A stretch of 64,000 bases of DNA from Blattamonas nauphoetae (taxonomy: Eukaryota > Preaxostyla > Oxymonadida), in the NCBI GenBank assembly GCA_033064195.1, contig JARBJD010000030.1, forward strand, positions 248,001-312,000, given 5' to 3'. Within the stretch, counting starts at the first letter, position 1; every line of letters begins with the position of its first letter. The notes beneath the pieces were generated by a model. That model had not been told where the DNA came from, searched no databases, and was given only the letters and a program-made list of their open reading frames with translations. Below are positions 32,364 to 46,167 of the stretch, piece after piece. Both the position numbers and the translations under genes were made by a program.

Positions 32364-33964
32364 ATGACACTTTTCTCCCTTTCTGAGATTCATGAAATCA
32401 CCAATATCCTAGAAAATCAGGATGACCAAGACGATGTGATCAAAGCCCTGAGATCAATCATTAACCTCTGCAAGGAAGGTACGTCCACCATTTTTTGTTC
32501 CATTGTCCTTGTTTTTTCTCTGTATTTCAACAAAAACTCATCCAGGTTCAACATCAGCCTTGACACAATCGACTATCATTGCAGGCCTGATTTCAGTGAT
32601 CGAAAAACGGTCACTAGCCACCCAAGATTGTGTCAATTTTGCTCTTACTTCTCTCGCGGAACTGACAACTGATCCTGAAGGTCAAACCACTTTTATCACT
32701 GCCAACGGATTAACAACACTCCAACAGCTCATTGAGGAGTGCACTGACAAGACAAAGAAGAAAACGGGAACAAGACCTTTCCCACTCTGTGGATGCCAGA
32801 TTTTGTCAAATATAGCTGATCGCAGTCTGCTTCTTTTATTCGCCCTTTCCAATCATCCCAGCTGGTTCTGAACAGACCTTGATTGATGCCAAACTGACCG
32901 GCAGTCTTGTGAAGCTTCTTCACACTTCAGCCAAAAACCGTCCCGTCGCAGCCATTACCGCCGCCAGACTGCTCACCAAGCTGATCAAACTCGAACAGGG
33001 CAAAGATGAGTTTGCGCTTGCCGGGGGATACAACGTCGTCCAGTCAGTCCTTCGTGATGGAACAGAAAACCAGAGCGGCAGACCCGAAGTCGATGTCCTC
33101 CTGGAGTCGTGCTGCCTCCTCGTCGAAGCTCTTGCCCAGCACCGTTTGTGCCGTCCTTCCATTTCATCCTTCCATCTCTTTCTGTTGCGTAGAGGACTGT
33201 ATTTCTCCCATTCTCTCGACTGATATCGTTCCAATGGTTTGTGCTCTCCCAATCCTGCGCAAAGACTCGCACGACCCCTCACTCGAAAAAGCATGTGTCC
33301 TCGCCCTGTTCCAAATCATATTGGACGAAACAGGAAGCGAAGTGGTGTGCGGAAATGCTGACCTGACTGTCCTCTACAACGTGCTCAACTACATCCTCCA
33401 AGTCCCCCACAACGACGAGGTCGACACCAAAGCCATCACAAAAGCCTGTCTCGGGATTGGAGGGCTGTATGGCTCGGACATGGCCTGCCCCATCACCCCC
33501 ACCGATATCATCACAAAGCTGAACGAAGCTTGCCTGAAATACGCAACAGTCGATGCTGAGACGATCTTTATGGTCACTTCCCTTGTTGTCCACATCGGAT
33601 CCTTCGACGGAGGCCCCGAAGCCCTCCAACTGCCAGCCTCCGAAATGAATGTGTGTGCATCAACAACGCGTGCACGACAGAGGATATGATCAAATCCATC
33701 TCAGAGCGCAATATCTTCGACATGATTCTTCGCACCTGCCAAATGTATGCCGAACTCAACAGCGAAATCATCGAGACCGTTCTCACCCTCCTCAGCCGCA
33801 TTGCGTCAACCACAATCGGAAAGCAGGAGGTCAACAAGGTCCCCTTCACAGCTGCCTTCCGAGACATCTTGGATTACTTCACAAACATCAACGTGACCGA
33901 CGATCGCCGCGACTCCATCATCTTCCTCATCAAGCAACTCCAGGATGTCCTTCCCAAGTCGTAG
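32364..33964 (+). CDS. ARM/HEAT-repeat protein
   Basis: Alpha-helical repeats throughout (DVIKALRSIINLC, VNFALTSLAELTT, AAITAARLLTKLI, ALFQIILDE, IIETVLTLLSRI) indicate an armadillo-type solenoid of about 470-480 residues. Introns are 32479-32545, 32825-32861 and 33144-33192. Around 33651 the frame changes by two bases inside a GTGTGTG run. Either one GT is extra in this assembly or allele, or a 32-nt atypical intron (33651-33682) is removed there. Both restore the frame to the C-terminal repeats ending DVLPKS. Solenoids like this are binding scaffolds (importin, GDS or UNC45 types); no specific family stands out. Confidence 0.75.
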
Positions 33965-34214
33965 TTGACTTCTCTTCTCCTCTGTCTTCACCTCATCTTG
34001 TGTACCGTTCTGTTTTCTCCTGAATTCCTCGATCTTGTCTGGTTTTTGATGAATAATTCGAATAACTTTAATTAAATCATCGACTCAACGAATGATCTTC
34101 ATTAACTTATGGAACTCAGGGCACTCCTCACGCCCATGTGGGATGGATCTCGTTTCTTTCACACTTTTCGGTGTTTTCTCGTTTCTTCAAGTCTAGACTT
34201 GATATCTCGTTATC

Positions 34215-35953
34215 ATGATTTCCTCATCACATTCATGGCAATCTAGTAATCAAAAGAAAAGCAAAGATCCAACACCTCTCAATGTCCTCAAATCTATGTT
34301 TCCAGACGTCATAATGCAAGATATCCGGGCATACTACGAACGTGCCAATCATGATGTCAACTATGCTGCTGATCTTATTGGGGAAGGTGTTAAATTCATT
34401 GTTTTCATCTCTCTCATCATATCCCAACTCTCTCGTTCCACCCTGACTCCTGTGACAATAATTTCGACTTACAGCAATGTCAAATGGCAATCTTTCTTTT
34501 GAGATGGCTGGAAAAGTACAAGTATGATTCCACCACTTCCATTTCATCGTCTCCACAAACCTGATTCTCCACACAATAAATCAAATAGAAACCAGAAAAA
34601 ACAGAAAAATCCAAACCACCAAGTCGACCCACTCCTCATGTTGTGGAGCAACAATATCCGATCCGAAACCAACAACAATCTCAGCCAAAGCAATCCTCTC
34701 GTCCTCAAAACACAACACAAAGTTCCCAATTCTTCTACAAAAGTCCCACCACTACACCGACACCACACACTGCCGAACCAGCGAAATCGTTTCTTCCCAA
34801 TCCATCTCAGTATCCGTCTCTCCCCGCCACAGTGGACGACCAGAAGAGTCAAGCGAGGGAGCAGAAGCAGGCAGAAGTGAAAGAGTCTCCCCCCAAACAG
34901 CCTTCACAGCCTTCTGAGCCAATCAAGTTCCAGTGGACCCCCACACCCAAACAAGAAGAACCAAAGCCAGCGCCTGTTTCAGAGCAACCGCCACCAAAGC
35001 CAAGCAAGACGCAGCCCAAACAAAAATCAAACACCTCCGCCTCAGACAAGTTTGTCCAGTCATACACGCCGAAAGTGGAGCCTGCCCCAAACGCGGAGCC
35101 CCCTCCCAAGACAGAACCCCTTCCGAAAGCGAATCCTCCCCCAAAGACCAGCCCTGCTCCCAAGGCAGACCCTCCTCCCAAATCAGATCCTCCCCCAAAA
35201 TCGGAGCCAGCAGTGAAGCCACAGACTGAAGCAGACGAGGAGATCTTGTTTGGGGGCGAAGATTCTCAGCCCAACACTCACCCCAAAAAGACGCAGCCGA
35301 AGCCAAAAAAGACACAGACACGCGAGCCACGCCAGCCACGACAGTCTGCAAAGAGGGAACAGAAACAGGCAGAGAAAGCTCCCCAACCGTCACAGCCGGA
35401 AACAGAGACGCCTCCGAAAGCGAGTCCGCAGCCTCCTGCCCCGTCCACTCCCCCACAGCCTCAGGAAGTCAGGCCGCCTCCAGCCACAGCACAGGTTGAT
35501 TACGTCACATCACCCAGACAGCTCCACCCGTCGATGATCACACAGCTGATGCAGAACCCCGTGCAGCCTGTGCCTGTTGTGTACAACCGCGAGACAAACA
35601 CTGTCACTCTTCCCCTCGATGATTATAACAATCTTGCGCTGCAGGTCTTACGTCTTCGCGAGCAGCTCATGCAACAACAATACTTTCAGCAGCAGGTCAG
35701 CGTGACTGTCCCTCAAAACAATGTTATCAACAACCCTTATCAGACATCCTCTGCTCAGTTTGTGTCCCAACCAAACCCCTTGCATTATCAAGCCTTCCCA
35801 GCACAAGTCCCATCAACTTTCTACCACGCCTCCACACCCAATCAACCCATCAACCAATCACCACAATCATTCACTGAAACTATTCAATATCAGTCGCAAC
35901 CACTCACAACTCAGCACTATTCAACAGTCCATCATTCACAGCAGGGACATTAA
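34215..35953 (+). CDS. CUE-domain protein with proline-rich tail
   Basis: Introns 34387-34474 (88 nt) and 34522-34588 (67 nt) give 527 aa. Residues 21-58 (LNVLKSMFPDVIMQDIRAYY, then NYAADLIGE) form a three-helix CUE domain with the diagnostic MFP motif, which binds ubiquitin. The rest is Pro/Lys/Gln-rich, with degenerate PPPKxEP repeats around 145-190 and a Gln/Tyr-rich C-terminus that contains one short predicted helix (LALQVLRLREQLMQQQYF). Such a domain with a disordered tail suggests an adaptor in ubiquitin or ER-associated processes. I see no enzyme domain. Confidence 0.75.
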
Positions 35954-36134
35954 CAAAATCTCGTGACTGGGAACGACATCCTCACAGAAGAAATTTGGGG
36001 TCTTCACATTGGATTTGATGAGATACTTCTCATTTCTTTGGAAAAATATAATTTATCATATGATCCAGTGTTCATGTGACACTATCGAACAAAAAAAGAA
36101 GAATTATGTGTAAAACGGAAAGACATCAAAATAA

Positions 36135-36657
36135 TTAGAAGAATTGTCGAGTGCATGTCTTGTTGAGCTTTGGGTCACCTCCATAAACCGGCTTTAATGT
36201 CTTTGGTTCTTCATTGATGGGTTCTTCGGTTCTGAATCCATACACTGCCTGTGAACCTCCATTCACGGGATCATCTCGTAAATATAGACCAGAACTTGTG
36301 ACCCGATAAATCTTCTTGTGCATCTCGAAACTTGGATTCTGAAAACGCGAGAACATGATGTGAGAAGGTGTGAAAACATACTGCGTCCTTTGGAGCAGCG
36401 TAGTTGTATCCACGACGTGTCGGCATGTAGCCTGCACGTTTCCATGATGAGCCCTCTGAAGTGAGTGGGATAGAAGTGAGAGGAGTTGGCTGTTCGATGT
36501 AAGGTGCTTCGAGTTGTAGTTTGGCAACATCCTCGTGGCGTCTGGAGCAATATCCATTGAAATAATCATCATCAACTACCTGAGAGCAACCTTTGAGAAG
36601 ACAGAGTTTTGCTTCGTCTTTGAATGGCATATAAAATTTTGTGAAACGAACACCCAT
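36135..36657 (-). CDS. small conserved-looking protein with Cys/His cluster
   Basis: One 43-nt intron (36339-36381) gives 159 aa from ATG 36657. The N-terminal third has CLLKGC and YCSRRH spaced about 18 residues apart, which could bind zinc. The remainder is polar with aromatic residues (KRAGYMPTRRGYNY) and no transmembrane segment. It is head to head with KATNAL2, with 49 bp between the start codons. No family recognised. Confidence 0.65.
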
Positions 36658-36706
36658 AGATGGATTTCTCAAGCAGATCCGTTAATTAGTTTCGAAGGGT
36701 AGATCA

Positions 36707-38816
<2,110 letters not shown>

Positions 38817-39168
38817 TTCGTTTCTGTTCTGAATTCCTCATTTTCGCACTTCACTCATTTTTAGATACTTTTTAGAGCACACCCACATTCTCTCTTCTGG
38901 AAAGATGACAATAATGCACAAATTAATCATAAAAAACTGGGTGAAGTGACGTGAATGGACCTTGAAAGGTTAGGAGAGATCGTCTGTGACCTTCGTGAGC
39001 GATTGTCAATATGTGGAGATAAAAAAGATGAAAACAAGTGAATGTAGACTCTATCAAGAAAAAACGAAGTGTGGAGACCACTGTCGGTATCTCGCACCCT
39101 GATCCGAACCGCCTACTGGAAAAAGCGTCCGACACATCCAGACAAACAAGAATAAGAAAAAGAGTGTC

Positions 39169-40647
39169 CTATCTGCCGTACAGCCTCCCCTTCGGAAACA
39201 CAGGTTCACAAGTGAGCTGGAGTCCCAGCCGCGTGCAGGTGAGGACGTCGTCGGCTGCGAGCATCACAGAAGAGTGGGCCTGGCACCCGCGGAGCAGAGC
39301 GAGCATCGACAGCGCCTTCGCAGCAGTCGGGTTGAACGTGGACGACGAGACGAGGGCGATGAGAGTCTCTTCGCAGTGCAGACCGCCTCGAGCGCAGTGC
39401 AGGTGCTCCGTGCGCAGGAGTTGGATGGGGGCGAGCGAGGACTCTGCAATGACGTCGATGGAGTCGTCGATGTTGGCCAGCACTTTGAGCGAGTTGATCA
39501 GCGCGGCGGCAACACTTCCCAACAAGTCTTTCGATTTCCCAATCACAATTCGTTTGGAAGGGAGTTCGATGGCCACAGTCGCTGTCGAGGACGTCTTCGC
39601 GGCATCCAAAGCAGGACCAACCACAGAGCGATCGTTTGGCGTGACCTTGGCTTGTTGAAGAAGGATCTTCAATTTTGTGACAGCGTGTGCTGAGCCAGTC
39701 CCCTGTTTCAGAGCACATTGAGTGGTGTAGAACCGGCGGATGATCTCCTGACGCGCAGCATGGCACACAACATCATCGTTGACGATGCACAGACCAGCAG
39801 CATTCACGCCCATGTCTGTGGGGGACAGATAGGGGCAGGATCCGTTGATCTTCTCAAGCATCGCGCGGAGCAGTGGGAAAGCCTCGATGTCGCGATTGTA
39901 GTTGACAGCGACCACATTATATGCATCGAGATGGTACGAGTCGATCATCGTAACGTCGTTCAGGTCTGCAGTGGCAGCTTCGTACGCCAACGTGACGGGA
40001 TGCTTGAGGGGCAGGTTCCAAATCGGAAAGGTCTCGAATTTGGCATATCCTGCCACTGTTCCTCGCTTTGCTTCCTGGTACAGTTGAGAGAGGCACACAG
40101 CCAGCTTCCCACTTCCAGGTCCAGGAGCAGTCACTACAACAAGTGGACGAGTCGTCTCGACAAACTCATTCTTTCCGAAACCATCATCACTTGCAATGAG
40201 GGATAGATTTTGTGGATATTCTTCGATGGGATAATGGCAATAGACAGAAAAATTGAGCGAACGAAGTTGTCGAACAAATGCTTTTGAAGCTTGTTGGTGT
40301 GTAAACTGTGTGACAACAATACTCCCTACTGTCAGATCCATGTCTTGAAAGGAATCAATTAGTCGAAGAACTTCAGTATCATATGTGATGCCGATGTCGT
40401 TGCGAATCTTGCATTTGTCAATGTCTTGAGCATTAATACAAATTACAATTTCCGCTATATCACTTAGTTGTGCAAGCATTCGAACCTTGGAGTCGGGTTG
40501 AAACCCAGGGAGCACACGTGATGCGTGGTAGTCGTCAAAGAGTTTCCCTCCAAATTCAAGGTACAGTTTTCCTCCAAAACGCTCGATTCGCTCTCGAATC
40601 ATCTTAGATTGATGTTTTAAGTATTTATCATTATCAAATCCAGTCAT
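39169..40647 (-). CDS. DUF1846 / UPF0371 family protein, bacterial type
   Basis: A single exon of 492 aa from ATG 40647. Family hallmarks run through the whole length: GFDNDKYLKHQS, KLYLEFGGKLFDDYHASRVL, CINAQDIDKCKIR, the nucleotide-loop-like VTAPGPGSGKLAVCLSQLY, GYAKFETFPIWNLPLKHP, AYEAATADLNDV, and SPTDMGVNAAG. DUF1846 is widespread in Firmicutes and other anaerobic bacteria and rare in eukaryotes. The lack of introns next to intron-rich neighbours fits acquisition by lateral transfer. A structure is known for a bacterial member, but I know of no established reaction. Its start lies 60 bp from the divergent E2 gene. Confidence 0.93.
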   Translation of the reverse strand: MTGFDNDKYLKHQSKMIRERIERFGGKLYLEFGGKLFDDYHASRVLPGFQPDSKVRMLAQLSDIAEIVICINAQDIDKCKIRNDIGITYDTEVLRLIDSFQDMDLTVGSIVVTQFTHQQASKAFVRQLRSLNFSVYCHYPIEEYPQNLSLIASDDGFGKNEFVETTRPLVVVTAPGPGSGKLAVCLSQLYQEAKRGTVAGYAKFETFPIWNLPLKHPVTLAYEAATADLNDVTMIDSYHLDAYNVVAVNYNRDIEAFPLLRAMLEKINGSCPYLSPTDMGVNAAGLCIVNDDVVCHAARQEIIRRFYTTQCALKQGTGSAHAVTKLKILLQQAKVTPNDRSVVGPALDAAKTSSTATVAIELPSKRIVIGKSKDLLGSVAAALINSLKVLANIDDSIDVIAESSLAPIQLLRTEHLHCARGGLHCEETLIALVSSSTFNPTAAKALSMLALLRGCQAHSSVMLAADDVLTCTRLGLQLTCEPVFPKGRLYGR

Positions 40648-40707
40648 GTGTGGAGTTATGAAATAAGAAATGATTACAAAAATTTGTTTCGAGCCGATCA
40701 CATCGAA

Positions 40708-41289
40708 ATGGCTGAACACCCTTTCGCTCAGCGTATCCTTGATGTATTTCTTCTATACAGTGCTATTTCTTCAGAACCTTAAGGAACTTAAGACCTCTCC
40801 TCCAGAGGGGATTGAAGTGAAGCTGAAAAGACATGATCTTCGTAGCTATGACACTTACATCTCAGGACCTCCTGGAACGCCGTACTTTGGCTACAAATTT
40901 CTTGTTGAGTGGCAGATTCCAGATGACTTCCCCAAAATCCCTCCCAGAGCGATCTTTATCACTCCAATCTGGCATCCCAACATCAACACTGATGGCCGAA
41001 TTTGCCTGGATCTAATCCACAGAATTCCAGAGAAACGAGAGGGTGTTTGGAACCAGACAGTTTCTCTTTGGCAAGCGGCAAATGCTGTTCGAGTATGAGC
41101 AAACCTTTTTTCATCAACGCTGTGTAGATTCTTCTCACTGACTTTAATCTCGAAGGTTTGGACCGTCACCTTTTTCTTTCGCCTTTAGATCCATATAATA
41201 TGAAATGTGCTCAGGAATGGGGATCAGACCTCGAGGCAGGGCAGAAGAAATGTTTGCGTTCTTTATTCATAACCTTTGGAAGCCCGTGA
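40708..41289 (+). CDS. ubiquitin-conjugating enzyme E2
   Basis: Three introns (40744-40774, 41093-41127, 41156-41188) give a 160-aa single-domain E2. The HPN tripeptide in PIWHPNINTDGRICLDLI is followed by the catalytic Cys eight residues later. The N-terminal helix (QRILDNLKELKTSPPEGIEV) and FLVEWQIPDDFPKIPP (the P-x-x-P turn) are typical. The WNQTVSLWQAANAVRILLTD helix replaces the usual WSPALTIRTVLLSIQ. The short C-terminus (CLRSLFITFGSP) has no extension. The class (ubiquitin, NEDD8 or a variant) cannot be settled from sequence alone. Confidence 0.88.
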
Positions 41290-41540
41290 ATTCTGCGAGA
41301 AGTTTGCGATCAAAGCTTGATTTCGACTCCATTTTTCTTGTATACATGCTGTTTTCACTTCATCATATCTTTCATCTTTGCACCCTCATCTTCTCAAAGA
41401 ACAATGGTTGATCACAGTGAGATCTTGACTTTCGTTTATGTGATAATTTCTCTCGGAACTTGTCTTTTAAGACGTCCAGCCCACAACGAAAAATACGAAT
41501 GACTCATGCCGGCATTACGAGCTTTTATCAGACATAGAAA

Positions 41541-42591
41541 ATGGATCGAACACTTACCTCTGATCGCCTTGACAACTTTACCAAACTGGATAAGCTTGGA
41601 GAAGGGACATATGGCGTCGTGTACAAAGCCAAAGACAACACAGTCTCTCTCCCTATTTCCTTCTTAATCTCAAATAATCTCTCTCCAGACATCGGACGTT
41701 GTTGCGTTGAAACGTATTCGTCTTGAATCTGAAGAGGAAGGGGTTCCGAGTACGACCATCAGAGAAATTGCTCTCCTAAAGGAACTCAAGCACCCAACAA
41801 TCATCCGCCTTAACGAAGTCATCAATACCCCTAAGAAATTGACACTTGTCTTTGAGTATTGCGAGATGGACCTCAAGAAATACATTGAGCGCCAACATCG
41901 GAAACTGGAGATGAGTGTCATCCGTTCTCTCATGTTCCAACTTCTCTGTGGGGTTGCATTCTGCCACTCAAGACGTATCCTTCACAGAGATCTTAAACCT
42001 CAGAATTTGATGCTGACATCTGACCTTCAGCTCAAGATTGGCGACTTTGGACTTGCCCGAGCCTTCGGTATTCCCGTCCGCAGCTTCACCCATGAAGTGG
42101 TGACCCTGTATGGCCTGCTCTTTCTTTTCATTTGAGTCGGTCAGATGGTACCGCCCTCCAGACGTTCTTTTCGGGAGCAAGAAATACAGCACACCTGTTG
42201 ATCTCTGGAGTTGTGGATGCATTCTGGGTGAAATGCTCGTTGGTCGGCCAATCTTCCCTGGAAGCAACGAAAATGATGAATTGATTCGCATTTTCAAGTC
42301 TCTCTTTCCATTTTTGACTTCGTCAGGATCCTTGGAACACCGACAACCCAAAAATGGGCAGGAATGACAGAGCTGCCCCTCTATGGAAAATTCACCTTCC
42401 CACACTACCCACCACGCAATCTTTCTTCATTATTTCCAACATTGGATGAACAGGGCCTCGATCTTCTTTCTCGCCTCCTTATCTTTGACCCTAATCAACG
42501 TATCACAGCAAAACAAGCCATTGTTCATCCATGGTTTGATTCTATTCCTATTGAACAGAAAAGAACATGCATGCAAGGGTTGAATATGTAG
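41541..42591 (+). CDS. cyclin-dependent kinase
   Basis: Introns 41643-41688, 42108-42144 and 42298-42326 give 312 aa, the length of a bare kinase domain. Visible motifs are GEGTYGVV (Gly loop), VALKRIRL (catalytic Lys), [15 protein letters not shown] (the PSTAIRE cyclin-binding helix with Thr-Thr for Ala-Ile), [10 protein letters not shown] (catalytic loop), [13 protein letters not shown] (DFG) and [10 protein letters not shown] (CDK substrate site, with Pro for Ala-Pro-Glu). The T-loop has Ser-Phe-Thr-His, so Thr is the likely activating residue. The pattern is closest to CDK5/PHO85 or CDK1 types. It would need a cyclin partner. Confidence 0.92.
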
Positions 42592-44055
42592 AACACAAAT
42601 CACAACATTTTTACAGTGGGGAAGGCAAAACTGCAACACAGACAGAAGCGTCCTTTTTCCATTTTGCCTCCATTTCATGCTTTTTGTCCATCTTATCGTT
42701 TCTGAAAATAAACGCTGTAAAACAATCTTGTTGATATGACGAGAAAAAGAAACAACATGGTTTGATCTTCCTTTCATTCTCCTCCCATCGCATCAAGTCG
42801 CTTTTCCTTCCGCAATTTGACTTAATTCGCTCTGTCAAAATGTCCATCACATTTCTTCTACAATCAGACAAATTATTCAGCCAGAATCGACACATGTCAC
42901 TTTTCAGCCAATTCAAGGTGTTGATTGTTTTGGTGTTCAACTTTGTTTTGAACATCCAACAACTATCCTGCTTTTTTCAGAATTTCTCTCCCAACAGACA
43001 AGTACAACAGTCAAGCTGAAGTGAAGACAACTCCTGCCGACACTTCCCATTAAGTCGCTTTTCAATGGAACCAAACAAAACCTCACGTTTTCATGGTGTG
43101 TCCTCACTTATTCTCAACAATTTTGGACTGTATGTTTTTCTCTCGCCATTCTCTTGCCCTGCTTTCTTTCTCTCTCTCAACTATAGCTGAAATTGTTCCT
43201 TCTTTGACAAATCTCGAAACTATTTCTGTCGGAAATATGCCACACCCTCGAATCAGATAATTTGGAGGATCATCCCGGACATCACAGAAGAGTTTTCTGT
43301 GCGAACAGGACAAAATTTGGATCTTTCGATATTCGAGTCGATTGGCCTCTCAGCTCTGATTTCTGACTCAAACATACATTATCTGAGATTATTCTGTCAG
43401 AAAATACTCAAACTCCATTTTGAAGGCAGAAAAGGCAAATCCAAAATCACAGCGACTGTCTCTCGCTATTAAACTTGAAGAAAGGGACAAAATGGCGAGA
43501 GATGTGAGTAAGATACCAGTTTACATTTGTCCGTTTCTTCTTTTCAATTCATTCCAAAGGATAATGCCATTGTGGATTCTCACTTTTAACTTTTCCCCCT
43601 TTTCTCAGTTTATCTCTCCATTTCAACATTAATTTCACATTTCTCTGTATGATCACCGAAAGTGTTTGCGTAAGTCGAATTGAGCAATGAAAATGAGTCC
43701 ATCCGACTGAGATCCGATCTCTCCCCCAAGTGGTCATTTTGGGTCCTCACACACCAACAAGGCTGTTTTGGCAGCGAGCGTCAAAACGAGCACTTCCCAA
43801 CTCTCCAAGGAAGAAGATAAACCAAGTATGATCTCCATAGCTTTCTCATGTCGACGTTGCAGTTTTACCTTTTGCACTGTATCGTTTTTTTGAAGTTTGA
43901 TTTTTCTCACTTTAACACTTTCACGTTTTCCTTGTAAGCACTTGACTCAGTTCAGATTCTATCATTTGATGTTATTCTCTTGTACTGAAGTGAATTCTCA
44001 GAAATAAAGAAAAAAAAGTTGAAGAATGAAATCGGGACGAACAAGACCTTGTTGA
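42592..44055 (+). other. unresolved region with exon-like fragments
   Basis: No gene model keeps one frame, but several pieces look coding. A short open stretch begins near 42840. ATG 43065 is followed by a 10-codon exon and a GTGTGT donor. A 92-codon frame ends at about 43467 (PDITEEFSVRTGQNLDLSIF). KSQRLSLAIKLEERDKMARD at about 43440-43503 runs straight into a perfect GTGAGTAAG donor. LAASVKTSTSQLSKEEDKPS ends at a GTATGATC donor at about 43826. The spacing suits one multi-exon plus-strand gene, or the remains of one. A poly(A)-like AATAAA at 42707-42712 probably belongs to the CDK gene. Confidence 0.3.
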
Positions 44056-44509
44056 TTAATCTTTTCGAGCCTGAGATGCGGATGTGAGGGACAAGTGAAG
44101 TACAAACCGGTTTCCTTGAGACGTCTGAATGTGTGTCGAAATCATTCCGTTTCTTCTGTTTTTTGCCTGCCTTCTTTTCCATTTTGCTCTGGAAGTTCTT
44201 CCAATTTGATGCAGTCTTTTGGATTTCTTCGTCTTCCATTTGACGTTTTGCTTGTGCTTGTATTGAATGAAGTTTCTTTTTCTTCATGGCAAGTCGTTGT
44301 TCGGAGTCTGTATCTGAAGGAAGAAGACCCTTTGGGACAGAGAAAGTAACTGAAACAAAATTAACGAGATGATCTTGCATACTTCCTCCTTGATGAAGGG
44401 TGACAAGTTTTTGTGGTTTCTGAGGTTTACGTTGTTGAGGTTCATCAGATTGAGCAGATGCTGGATGTTCCGAAGAAAATGTATCATCTGAAGGGAAAGG
44501 AACGGACAT
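44056..44509 (-). CDS. small basic protein
   Basis: Introns 44350-44382 (33 nt) and 44071-44107 (37 nt) give 127 aa from ATG 44509. The N-terminus is polar; the centre reads GGITFSVPKGLLPSD. The C-terminal half is Lys-rich with a helix KRQMEDEEIQKTASNWKNFQ then KKAGKKQKKR. The W-x-x-F-x-x-K pattern in a basic helix recalls the tail of SPF30/SMNDC1 splicing factors, but the Tudor domain is missing, so I leave it unnamed. Confidence 0.6.
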
Positions 44510-44615
44510 TTTTCCGACAAAATTGTTTGGAAGGACGATCGCCCCATGATAAAACAAATTGACACAGCTCAAACTGAATGAAGCGGTAAAAACCACACAT
44601 GTGGAATGAACTCGT

Positions 44616-46069
44616 TTATTCAAGGATAATATTTTCAGAAAATTGCTGGCCTTTGTATTTCTCGAGTTCTCTGCCATCTGTTGAGACAAGAGGTGAGATT
44701 TCCACAATGATGCCTTCGTCAACTATTCCTCCACTGGTTTCAAGCCACTGTTTCCACATAGCATACAACATCTCACGGGCAGTTTGTGGAGAGTCGCTTC
44801 CCTCTCTGTTCTTGACTGGGCTGAAGGAATCTTCTCGACTGACTTCCAAATTGAGTGGGCGTTGTGCTCGACTGAATGTGTCAAAAATGAAACGTTCAAG
44901 TTTGTAGCATCGTCCGGGCACTTCTACACCTTCGCATTCAAATGAAGTTGTCTTTTTCGAGATGTGATATTCCGTGAATGCTTGGCGTTCGCAGCATTGA
45001 CGAAGAAACGGCATAGAAAGACAATGGGAGACAATATTTGCAGATGAGAAGAGAAGGGAGCCATCTGCATTTCGGAGTGATGTCTGAGAGGATGAAGAGA
45101 CCAATGACAAACCTCAGCTGGTGTCATCTCGCTATATTCCGTGATTCCGTACTGTTTCTCCGTGGATCCATCATAACTCTTCCAACAGAACACCCCCACT
45201 CGTTCTTCAGGGGCACGCTTTCTGACGACTTTGTTCCCGACGTCGCACTTGTGGTTGGCGCAGAGACCAACAAAAACTGGATCTGCAGGAACGCACATGG
45301 CGTTATCGATTCCAACAAGGTGAATATATTCCACTCCCGTCTGCTCCATGCGTGCGAGGATCCCGTGTTCAACGAGAGCTTCGTAGACACCGCCGTTGCC
45401 GTTTGGGGCTGAGAGAGGAACTCCATCGACTGATTTATGATGTGTGCCTTCAAAACTGACGAGAGGAGCATTGGGTTGAGGGAAAAATGAAACGTCAGAA
45501 GATTTCAGTCCAAAATATTGGTTGTTGACGAAGAACTGCTCAATCTCCGAGTTACTGTGGATATTTGTCATCACAAAAAGTGGAAGAGAACATCCTACGA
45601 GAGATTAATACGAGTAAAGTGCAACTGTTGTGAAACACGTGTTCAGCATTCTTCTGAATTGACACAATTCTTTCTGAGAAGAGCTGGAAGAGAGATTTAT
45701 GCGATAGCAGGTTAATATCTTCAAAAATTAGAATAAAATGAGCAAACCATAAAATCCTTTTGGTTGAGACGATCCAAGTCGTGTGCCCAATCCGCCAGCA
45801 AGGAGAACGACAGCGACTCTTGACTGTGAGACAAGTTCGAGGCCTTTGGTCACCCACGAAGTTCTGTCCTTGGAAGAAGAGGTATCCAAGACGACAAGTT
45901 CAGTTGAGTTTAGTGGTGATATTCGTAGATCAGGCTTGTTTGTTGCTTCGTTCACTGAAGACAGAAAGAGTTGGAAAGAAATCATGATACTCAGAAATTC
46001 TAAGCGTTCGACAATTTTGCTGGGTTCAGAATTCGTGGGGAGTGAGATTGACTCTAGAAGTGCTTGCAT
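44616..46069 (-). CDS. UAP1: UDP-N-acetylhexosamine pyrophosphorylase
   Basis: Makes UDP-GlcNAc from UTP and GlcNAc-1-phosphate, supplying glycosylation and, in cyst-formers, wall polymers. Introns 45955-45990, 45719-45747, 45595-45625 and 45084-45112 (29-36 nt) leave 442 aa. The nucleotide-binding signature [17 protein letters not shown], then [35 protein letters not shown] and [11 protein letters not shown] follow the family order. The [20 protein letters not shown] and ERFIFDTF blocks end the catalytic part. The 31-nt intron is fixed by the match of NRCSLPLF to the NKCIIPWY of the human enzyme. It is somewhat shorter than the human protein, mainly at the N-terminus. Confidence 0.94.
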
Positions 46070-46167
46070 TTGTCTGGAAAATCAAGTCCCATTGAATCAA
46101 ATAATGTTAAGAATTCATAGGAAATAAAATGTAATGAAATGAGAAATCAAGATAATCAGAACAAATT

